DNA of 16,444 bases, from NCBI GenBank assembly GCA_027596195.1, contig JADGJG010000567.1:1-16444 (forward strand), read 5' to 3'. Every line of letters starts with the position of its first letter. The first letter of the stretch is position 1. Under the pieces are notes generated by a model. It was not told the DNA's origin. It saw only the letters and a program-made list of their open reading frames with translations, and did no database searches. Made by a program: the position numbers and the translations under genes. Shown here in pieces: positions 8,655-16,444 of this stretch. This DNA comes from Podochytrium sp. JEL0797. Lineage: Eukaryota; Chytridiomycota; Chytridiomycetes; Chytridiales; Chytriomycetaceae.

Positions 8655-9758
8655 ATGTTCACCCAAAACCACAACGCGGGCAGCAGCTCGTCAAGCGACA
8701 CTGCTGTTCAAACACCACCACCGGAGCCGACCGATGACTTTCTCCTCGCAGTGTTCCTTACGCTTCAAGAGCTCGACGGGGTCGAGGCGCAGCTCCAAAA
8801 GCGCGGCGAGGCAGCGGACGTGGACGGCCAAGTCGCAGCGGTTGTAGCAATGCAAGAAGAATGCAGAGAGTTTTTGCTGAGTCTGCAATTTGCGAGAAGC
8901 CTGGCGGACGCGGGCGACGTCGATGCGGTGCTGGCGTGTGCGTTGGAGGAGGTCGGTTTGAACGAGAAGGCCAGCAGATTCCCTGCGCGGAGCGGCGACG
9001 GAGGTGGGCCGAGTGACTCTTCGAAGGGCAAGACCGTCGCGTCGGAGGTCGCGCCATCTGTGCACATTGCTCCAAGTGGAGAGGTGTCAAAACAAGCCAC
9101 CCAAAAGTGCGTGTCGTGCGGTGACCCAGGCCATGCCATGATGTCCTGCTCCCACCACTACTGCATGGACTGCATGCGCGAAGTGTGCATCAACGCGATC
9201 AAAGACCGTTCCTTCTTTCCCGCCAAATGCTGCAAACGCGAATTCCCCCAAGAGCAGGTTCAGGCATGCCTCAGCGCGAACCAAATGATCAAATACAGCG
9301 AGTTCCAAAAGGCGTTGACTGCCACCTCTATCGAGATGTTGGATCCTGAGTTCAGAGAGATTGTCACAGCCAACGGGTGGCAGCTTTGTCCTCGCTGCGG
9401 CGCGGGGATCGAAAAGACAATGAACTGCGGGCACATGACTTGTATTATCTGTCGTTTCGAGTTTTGCTATCGGTGTGCGGCGGCCTGGGTTCCTCGCGCG
9501 TGCAACTGCGACCTTTGGGCTCCAGAAGAGTTGGAGCGGATTCTCAACAACATTGCGCCAAGAGCCAACCCAATGGAACGCCTGAGACTCCGCAGGGTTT
9601 ATGAGCATCACGACGAGCATGTGCACCACTGGGAAAAGCTTTGGATTGAGTCCAAGTACAAGAAATGTCGTGAGTGTGGGTGGGTCTGCAATCAGTGGTA
9701 TTGGCGTTGCGAGGAATGCCGAACGAATTCATGTGGGAAGTGCGCATTCAACCGTTGA
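8655..9758 (+). CDS. RBR-type E3 ubiquitin ligase paralogue, copy 2, intact, apparently lacking the IBR
   Basis: A single-exon gene of 367 aa. The N-terminal ~85 residues (FLLAVFLTLQELDGVE and a helical continuation) resemble the Leu/Glu-rich lead-in of fungal RBR proteins. RING1 begins at about Cys152 (CVSCG...SCSHHYCMDC...KCC). After about 50 residues without the expected IBR Cys pattern comes a RING2-like block: GWQLCPRCGAGIEK (Cys245, Cys248), NCGHMTC and FCYRCAAAW. Cys258 in NCGHM aligns with the catalytic thioester Cys of HHARI and parkin. The C terminus holds another CxxC-rich module (KCRECGW...CEEC...CGKC) ending in NR, a pattern I associate with fungal RBR proteins. Such enzymes accept ubiquitin from E2 on RING2 before transfer to substrate; substrates here are unknown. 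Upstream, 7671-8539 is a damaged paralogue. No canonical AATAAA follows; AATACA near 9811 could serve. Confidence 0.85.
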   Translation: MFTQNHNAGSSSSSDTAVQTPPPEPTDDFLLAVFLTLQELDGVEAQLQKRGEAADVDGQVAAVVAMQEECREFLLSLQFARSLADAGDVDAVLACALEEVGLNEKASRFPARSGDGGGPSDSSKGKTVASEVAPSVHIAPSGEVSKQATQKCVSCGDPGHAMMSCSHHYCMDCMREVCINAIKDRSFFPAKCCKREFPQEQVQACLSANQMIKYSEFQKALTATSIEMLDPEFREIVTANGWQLCPRCGAGIEKTMNCGHMTCIICRFEFCYRCAAAWVPRACNCDLWAPEELERILNNIAPRANPMERLRLRRVYEHHDEHVHHWEKLWIESKYKKCRECGWVCNQWYWRCEECRTNSCGKCAFNR

Positions 9759-10079
9759 CGCGCGTTGATGGTTGTGGCTCATTGCTTTATTTTTCTCTTT
9801 CTGCTGAAATACAAGCTTTTTTTTGTGGAGGGAAGTGAGGGGTAAGGTGTCTGTTTCGAATTTATATTTGAGAGGTCGTGGGCGGGTCGTTGGGGTGCGA
9901 AAAAGGACCGTTTCTCTCCTACATCCTTTTTCGAGTAGAGAATTCTTTTTTTGTATTATTCAATACCGCGAACAGCCCACCAACAAGGAACAACCAAGAC
10001 TCAATTGCCAAGAAACGAGAGAGAGCAAAGAGAGAACAAGAAAAGAAAGATTGTTTTGATTGGCAAAAACAAAGTCCAA
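9759..10079 (+). other. Intergenic region: 3' flank of RBR copy 2 and 5' flank of the GH35 gene
   Basis: These 321 bp hold T-rich stretches, an AT-rich segment near 9860 (TTTATATTTG) that could be a TATA-like element, and a purine-rich leader (GAGAG/AAGAAAAG) before the GH35 start. No RNA gene or separate coding region is apparent. The upstream in-frame extension from about 9951 is rejected because the signal anchor begins right after ATG 10080. Confidence 0.5.
10051..10060 (+). promoter_or_regulatory. TTGTTTTGAT motif before the start codon of the GH35 gene
   Basis: The same 10-mer found before the two RBR genes, ending 19 nt before the ATG at 10080. GH35 is unrelated to the RBR genes, so gene duplication alone does not explain this copy. 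Confidence 0.25.
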
Positions 10080-13000
10080 ATGAACTCGAATACACAACAC
10101 GTTCTGGGCATCACACTCGCGACCGTGGCTGTTGCTGTGGCCACTTTGGCATACGGCGTGCGACTGCGACGACGGCGCCAGCTCGGCACTCTGCCCATCT
10201 CTAGTGGCAGCGTGGCTTTCGCAGGCAGCAGCACCCTCGCGTGGACCAAACACAGCCTGGTCGTGAAGGGCGCCCCGCTGCTCGTCCTCGCTGCCGAGTT
10301 CCACCCGTGGCGCATCCCGGACCGCGCGCGCTGGGAACAAGTCCTGCGCGCCTATAAGGCCTTGGGCTTCAACGCCATCCGCATCTACTTCCACTGGGGC
10401 TTCCACTCGCCAGCACAGGGCGAGTACCGCTGGGACGGAAACAGAGACATGGACTTCTTGCTGGTGCTGTGCGAGACACTGGGCCTGTTTGTCATTGCCG
10501 CCCCGGGTCCCTACATCTGCTCAGAGACTCAGGGCGGCGGCATCCCGACCTGGCTGCTGGCGAAGAAGGATGTGCGCATCAGGCACTCGCGTGCCGACTT
10601 TGACAAGCCGTACGACATGCAGTTCTCGATCCACTGTCGCGAATGGATGCAGGCTATCCTGTCCGTCCTTGCCCCACACCAGATCACTCAAAAGCAGAAC
10701 GGGTGCGTCATCTTGCTGCAGATTGAGAACGAGAGCTTCGAGTGTCTCAAGGGTTTCCCGATTGGCCATGCCGACGATATGCGCTTCCTGGCCCGTGTTG
10801 CAAGGGATTGCGGCATGGACGTGCCCTTATTCCACAACGACGGTTTTGAGGTATTGTTGCCTTTCGATCCCATTGCTTCTCTGCATATGGTTAACCCATC
10901 CTTTGCTTTGACTTGCTAGGAAGGATCATGGATCGCACACCCCGAGGGACACAAATCCGCCGGCAAGCCCACATTCGGTCTCGACCTCTACGCGTATGAC
11001 AAATACGTGGTGTTTGCCCCCACATCGGACCCCGTCAACATTGCCATTGGTGCCGACAGCAACACGGACTTTACAAAGTGGAAGGAATGGCATCCATCGA
11101 CGGTCTCAAGCGCGATGGATGGGATGGAAAAGAAGGTTCGCGGGTTTGGCGGATGCGCAGCCACGGGTCCCATGTTTATTGCCGAGGCGCAGGGCGGTTG
11201 GTTTAACCACTACACGCTTGGGAGCAGCTATGACACGATTTACAAGTGAGTCATCCCGTCCCTCCTCCCTGGGCCACCACGGGGTGATTAATTGACTTTT
11301 GCTTTGGTATCACCAATCCAGCTTCTACGGCGAAGACTACACCCGCACCCTATTCGACTCCTCCCTCGCCCAAGGCGTCACCATGATCAACTTCTACATG
11401 GGATACGGCGGAACCAACTGGGGCACCATTGGCGACCCGGACGTCTACGTCAGTTACGACTACAGCGCGTGTATCCGCGAATCCGGATTCATTAGCGGAC
11501 GTGGTCGCAAACTCCGTCTCGCGCACGCCTTCACGCGGTCCTTTGCGGGCGTGATGGCACAAACGGATCGTGTTGAGCCGCGGCAACGGTCAATTAAGGT
11601 TTCGCCGGGGAAATTTTTGAATGTGCAGAGGGTGAGTTGTGGACCTAAGATTGCGGAGGTAACGTTTTTGAGGAATTTTGGTGATTCGAGGCGGAAGGAG
11701 TATACTGTGCAGTTGACGAAACGCAAGGGGGTTGTGTTGAAGGGAGTGTTGGAGTATAAACGATCGGTGATGGCGCTTGGGGCATACACGAGTGAAACTT
11801 CGGGCGTGCATTTGATGTTTTCGACGGTTCCGATCCATGTGAGGACGCATGTGCTTGTGGCGGGGAGGAAGACGGAAGTCTGGGTTGTGCAAAACGATGC
11901 TTATATGGGAGGCGAGATGGCTTTCCAAGGGGACGTGTGGGTAGTGAGGGGGCATGGGGATTTGAAGCCTAGTGTTCACGTTGTGAAGGAGAGTGGGTGT
12001 TCGGTTGTCAAGTTTGGCGGGGCGAGAGGGTGGTGTAGTTTGGCGACGACGGGGGCCAAGGAGAATAAGGATCATGTTCCGAGTGAGTTGTTGGTGCTTG
12101 CGTTGGGGGAGGAAGAGTTGTACACGCTCTTGCCGACGTTTGAGGAGGAGTTTTGGATTGATGAGAAGGTGGTGGGGAGTGCCGTGCATAAGGCTGTGGC
12201 GAGTGGGGATCCACTTTCGGTTGCGTGGGGGGCGTATAGTGTCGAGCATGATGTGAGAGCGGGGAGGTTTGAGGTGGAGTGGCAAGCTGGGGAGGAGCAA
12301 GTGTTTTGTTTGTTCTCGGCTACGGCGGAGGTGCTGGGGACGTATGGGTTCAGAGCGTTCAGTGTGGAAGAGAATGCGGAACATCCGTTGGCTGGATTCC
12401 CCGGTCTCGTGTACAAGAAACAGAGAGGCCACGTGTCTGTCCCCGATGCGCTCGAAAAGACGGCCATGGGACAATTCCACTCGTGGTCCTCGCGCGTCGT
12501 TGATTTCTCGAGCCTGCCCTGGGAAAAATTGGACCTCGGCGGACGAGATGGCACCGTCCCCGCCAAAGACACGATTGACCTCGGTTTCACGTCCGGCCAC
12601 ACACTCTACAAACTCACGATCCCACAATCCGCATACTCTCCCACCTCAGATGCGAAGCGCGAACTCGCCATTTACCTCAACACGCGACACCGATGTCTCG
12701 TGTACCTCAACCAAGACTCCATCGTGGGCGGACACACAACCTACGCGCTCCAAGTGATGAAGTGTGGCGCCAAGCAAGGCCCGGACCCGTTCCAAGACTC
12801 GCATCGGTACGTGATTCCTGTGGACAAGATGTACCGGTCTGAAGACAATATCGTGTACGTTGTTGTCGAGAGTTGGGGGTTGAATCGGCAAGCGTTTGCG
12901 TTGAATGATGTGAGGAATGCGAGGGGGATTCGGAATGTGAAGCTCGTGAGTGAGCCTGTGGGAGGGAATGGGTACCTTTCTGGGTTGTTTACGAAACGCG

Positions 13001-13623
13001 TGCCGTTTGGGTTCTCTGTCACGGGTGTGGATGTGCGAACGACGCAAGACGCGTTTAACCACTGCGGGTTCCCCGACGAAGACTTTGCGACCGGATACAC
13101 TCCCTTATCGAGCAGTGAAAGTGTTGCAGCGAGTGGAGCCGGATCTCAAGCGGGTGTGAGCGTGTTGACGCTTCCTGCCTCAAAACAACCCAAATGGTTC
13201 AAGGCAACGTTGAGAATGACGACCCCGCGTGGTGTGCGGGTTCCGTTACGTGTTCACATGAGCGGACCAGGGACAGCGCATGTATGGATTCAGGGGGTGT
13301 ATCTCGTGCGGTATTATGGGAACGGGGATTGCGTGCAAAAGGATTTTATGGTTCCTGAAACGTTTGCGGGGGAGGTGAGTGTGAAGGTGCTTGTGACGGA
13401 TGGGAGGGTTGGTGGGGAAGCGGGGGTTGCGGATTGGGTTGGGATGGAGGTGAAGGGGTGGGAGGTGGAGGATGGGGAGGGAGTTGGAGATGATGGCTGT
13501 GAAGAGGGAGTTGCGGCCTTTGGTGTTTTGGAGGGAGGGGTCGGCGTTATGGGAGAGGAGGAGTTGGGTTGCGGCGAGGTTGCCGGTTTCGGTGGCGATG
13601 TGGAGGGGGGTGGTGAGGTTTGA
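10080..13623 (+). CDS. GH35 beta-galactosidase, membrane anchored
   Basis: Exons are 10080-10850, 10920-11245 and 11322-13623, giving 1132 aa. The introns are 69 nt (GTATTG...TTGCTAG) and 76 nt (GTGAGT...ATCCAG). Residues ~8-28 form a hydrophobic segment followed by RLRRRR, an N-terminal anchor or uncleaved signal. The (beta/alpha)8 catalytic domain follows: AEFHPWRIP, YFHWGFHSPAQGEY, APGPYICSE, LLQIENES with Glu218 as the likely acid/base, FIAEAQGGWF with Glu346 as the likely nucleophile, and FYMGYGGTNWG. Beta-sandwich domains fill the C-terminal half, including GPGTAHVWIQGVYLVRYYG. GH35 enzymes release terminal beta-linked galactose by a retaining mechanism; the natural substrate is unknown. 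Family-like sequence ends near WEVEDGEG (about 13480). The last ~45 residues are Gly/Glu-rich and antisense to ankyrin repeats of the opposite gene, so the stop may be secondarily acquired or an intron may have been missed. Confidence 0.88.
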
Positions 13624-16288
13624 GTCTTGCGCGTTTGGGTGGGCGTGGGAGGAGAGAAGGAGGTTGATGGTTTCGAGGTTTCCGTCTCGACAGGCCTGGT
13701 GGAGGGCAGTCGTGGATTCAAAGTCTTGGATGTTTGGATCAACCCCGTGTTCGAGAAGGAGCTGTGTGGAAGCGTGGTTGCCGCGGCGGGTCGAAAAGTG
13801 TAAAGGGGTTCGGCCTTTGGCATCAAGGACGTTTGGATCGCTGGTTTGGGACAAGAGAGCTTGCAAAATGGGCACGCGGTTGTATTCGCTCGCATAATGC
13901 ATTGCGATTTTGGAATCATCGGATGCGTTGATGGACGAGACAAGGGACTCATCCTGCAGCAAAAGCATTGCTTCATCGTGTTGGTCATCCACAATCGCTA
14001 CCTGTAACGCGTTCTGTGTCAAGATACTGAATTAGCAAAGAACGAACAAAAATTCAACAAAAAAAAACTCAACCATCCCCTCCGGCCTCACCACCCTCCC
14101 CCTCACCACCCTCTCCAAATACCGCTTCACCTCCCCACTCGCAAGATACATAAACGACTCAAACTCGCGTTCAAACTCTTCCTCCACATCCGCACCGGCT
14201 TCCACCACCAGTTTCACAATCTCCAAGTTGTTGCTGAGCACGGCCATGTGGAGCACGGAACGGTTTTGTTCCCCGGCCGTGATTCCTTCGTAGGCTGTTG
14301 CGCGAGTCCATCCCTTTGCGGTCGCGGGGGTGGAGGTGTGGGTGAGGAGGGTTTGGCAGACGGAGAGGTGGCCCATTTTGGCGCTTTCGTAGAGGAGCGT
14401 GGAGGGGAAGTATCCTGTTGCTTCGGCGCGTTCGAGGAGTTTGTCGGCGGAGGTGGTGAGGGTGGATGTGAAGAGGAGTTGGACGATGGAACCTCGTCCG
14501 CATTTCACGGATGCGAGAAGTGAGGTCTCGGCGTGGAGGGTGAGGAAGGTGTGCCAGAGGGGTGTTATGCGGGGGTCGGAGATTAAACCGTCGCATTCGA
14601 TGTGGTCCATCCAGTGGGTGAGGGCGTATTCGAGGGCGGTCATGGAGGTTTCCGGGGGTGGGAGGGAGCCGGAGAGGGCGGCGACGCGTTCCGAGGTGGA
14701 AAGGGAGGTGTAGTGCCAGTCGGTGAGAATCAGGGTTAGACAACGCGAGAGGAGGTGGAGTTCCGATTCGTGAACGTTGATGCAGAAGTCGGAGGCTTCG
14801 CCTGTCCCGCAGCGTGATGGGGAGGTGAGAAAGTCTGAAACGGATTTGTGCATGAATGTGACGTGTTGGTCAAATATTTTGAGGAGCGGGCTGATTCGGG
14901 AGACAGTTTCGCGCGTTTCTGGCAGTGAGAGGGAAGTGAGGGTGTGTAGCACGTGGATCCCGACGGGTTGCTTGAGGGTGATGAGGGTTCCTGCGATGAG
15001 GTGGAAGTTTGCGAGGGTGGATGCGGAGGTTGGGGGTGGGTGGTAGCGGAGAAGAGACGTTCGGTACATGGAGTCGAGGTCGTTGGAGGAAGAAAGGGTC
15101 AAAAGTGTGTTGGGGATAGTGGTTGGCGCGTGGGAGAGGTGTTCGAGGGCAAAAAAGAGCCAGACAAAAAGACCGTTCGAGAGAGTGCACAGGGTTTCGG
15201 CTGTTTCAGGAATTTCCACGTCCGGGTTGGTGAATTTGTGGCGAAGGAGTTCAAGCGCAGAAGTGGTATAAAGCAGTGTGTCGTTGCTGTTTTGGGTATT
15301 GGACAGTTCGAGAATCGAGGAGGCAGAGTCTTGAAACATGGAGTGAAACTCGATACCGGGTCGGCTTGTTACAAAGAGTTTGACAAAGGAGGGTAGTTTG
15401 TGGAGACTTGTGGAGAGAAGTTGGAGAAACTCGACGCGCAAGGGAGAGTTTTCTGGCGCGCATTCGTCCAGCGCATCAATGCAGATGATGAGGGGCGACT
15501 GACTCATGCGAGAATTGAGGGGATTCACAATGATTTTCTGGAATAGCTGGTCGAGAGGAATGCTAAAGTTGGGCGCTGACGAGAACAAATGAAGGAGATA
15601 TTCGCATATTTCCGAATCGAACGTCGCGAGCTGTTCAAACTGTGAGTGCTGCGACACGATATTAACACAACTGAGGAGCAAAAAATCTTGCCTGGTACGC
15701 CAGTGTACGAATCAACAAGTGCGGGTCATTTCGCTTCATCTCGTCAAACTTGCAAAAGAAAAAGGCCGCGACTGGAATTCTCGAATCCCCACAAATTGAG
15801 GCCGCAATCACAGATTTGCCCGAACCCGCGTCTCCCGACAACCAGTATGCGTACGGAGCGGATTCATCCAATGCCCAATCGTACACTCCGGCAAGAAACC
15901 AAGCCCTTGTGGCTGGGTGGCGTCTACTCTCGATCACTCTTTGCACGTCGATCAAATCCACAGGACTCAAGATTTCCAGCAAGCTCAAAACGCGATCGGA
16001 ATCAGGTGCAATGGGTGCCGCAAACGTGGGGACAGTGTCAGCGTCGAAGGAATACAACGGCAGAAAATCTCCCTCCTCGAGAGCCCCGAGTCTCCCAACC
16101 AGGGCCTGCATGAGCGCAAGGATCGTGTCTTGCCGCGATTCTTCATTCGTGAAATCGAAAGTGGTGATGAAATCGTTGCCGAGGAGGAGACTCGAGGCTG
16201 GGTGTGGGCCAATATCGGCTTTGAGGACGAGGATCGGTTTTTGCTTTGCGATCGCGTGTCTCAGCTCGGATTGATTTTCAGACGAGTC
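13246..16288 (-). CDS. NACHT-ankyrin NLR-like protein with a possible TIR-like N terminus, 5' partial
   Basis: Minus-strand exons are 16288-15692, 15639-14074 and 14013-13246 (TAA). The introns are 15691-15640 (52 nt, non-canonical GC...AG donor GCAAGA) and 14073-14014 (60 nt, GTTGAG...ACACAG), both phase 0. The first exon opens with SENQSELRHAIAKQKPILVL, resembling the second half of a TIR domain (ELxxA then a kPIxpV-like strand). NACHT follows: Walker A GDAGSGKS (15812-15835), Walker B LIICIDALDEC (about 15461-15493), sensor VTSRPG, and the FMHKSVSDFL motif common in fungal NACHT proteins. Then come helical sequence and at least six ankyrin repeats, most clearly GRTPLHFSTRRGNHASTQLL and TTPLHIATETGNLAATQLLL. 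STAND ATPases of this type act as signalling or self/non-self receptors; a role here is inferred. The start codon is unseen: the only in-frame ATG (16111) lies inside the conserved region. The last ~80 residues are not ankyrin-like and overlap GH35 antisense. Confidence 0.8.
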
Positions 16289-16444
16289 CTGTTGATATGA
16301 ATTGGGTGTGGGATGGGGAGATTGAGTGGTTCCTTGCGGCGGGGGGGGGGGGGGGGGGGGGGGTTAAATAAAAAAGGGAACCACCACAAAAACCCGCGAT
16401 AAAAACCAAAAAAATATTTCGCGCCAAACCATGGCATGTTTTAT
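16289..16444 (-). other. Probable 5' intron or flank of the NACHT-ankyrin gene
   Basis: On the minus strand this holds a C23 run and a C/T-rich tract leading to an ATATCAACAG acceptor at 16289, consistent with the end of an intron. An ATG at the far edge (minus strand, about 16437) opens a Phe/Trp-rich frame that I do not trust. The remaining 5' exons probably lie beyond the window. Confidence 0.4.
16341..16363. repeat. G23 homopolymer
   Basis: An uninterrupted run of 23 G on the + strand, reading C23 in the sense direction of the NACHT-ankyrin gene. It lies upstream of the first supported exon. Such a run is error-prone in sequencing and may have hidden the true gene start. Confidence 0.8.

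Noticed and set aside
11590..12627. 345-residue minus-strand frame opposite GH35 exon 3
   Set aside because: It is rich in His, Pro and Arg with no recognisable motif, as expected for an antisense shadow of a GC-rich coding exon.
14953..15396. Plus-strand open frames opposite the NACHT-ankyrin gene
   Set aside because: They are Gly/Val/Glu-rich shadows. The minus strand carries Walker B, sensor and winged-helix-like motifs over the same bases.

Overview
This is eukaryotic DNA, most likely from an early-diverging, chytrid-like fungus. Genes are densely packed on both strands. Introns are short (52 to about 150 nt), usually with GTGAGT-type donors and C/T-rich acceptors, some with a CTAAC-like branch site. 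The gene set is fungal in character: an Mnn1-type GT71 mannosyltransferase, a Shg1-type COMPASS subunit, an Lcp5-type processome factor, a fungal-pattern RBR ubiquitin ligase pair and a NACHT-ankyrin protein. The phylum is an inference; no rRNA or other decisive marker is present.

Layout, left to right. (1) 146-1434 (+): the 3' part of an Lcp5/neuroguidin (Sas10/Utp3/C1D) gene in three visible exons, 5' end not visible. (2) 1549-3493 (-): a three-exon gene with an N-terminal Shg1/BOD1-type domain and a long low-complexity tail. It converges on gene 1 and diverges from histone H3. (3) 3538-4094 (+): histone H3, whose first exon is only nine bases (Met-Ala-Arg). (4) 4240-5485: about 1.2 kb with no assignable gene. 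(5) 5486-7572 (+): a type II membrane GT71 glycosyltransferase in three exons. (6) 7671-8539 and 8655-9758 (+): tandem RBR-like E3 ligase paralogues. The first carries a one-base frameshift and lacks the C-terminal zinc module. Both appear to lack the middle IBR domain. (7) 10080-13623 (+): a membrane-anchored GH35 beta-galactosidase in three exons. (8) 13246-16288 (-): a NACHT-ankyrin gene (possibly TIR-NACHT-ankyrin) whose 3' end overlaps the GH35 gene antisense by 378 bp. Its 5' end is lost at or beyond a G23 homopolymer at the right edge.

The genes do not form one pathway. Three local relationships stand out. Histone H3 is divergently paired with a candidate subunit of the H3K4 methyltransferase complex, with start codons 44 bp apart. 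A ubiquitin ligase pair shows one decaying or mis-sequenced copy. An NLR-like receptor is locked tail-to-tail into a secretory-pathway glycosidase gene. All exon structures were built by eye from splice signals and reading-frame continuity and have no transcript support.
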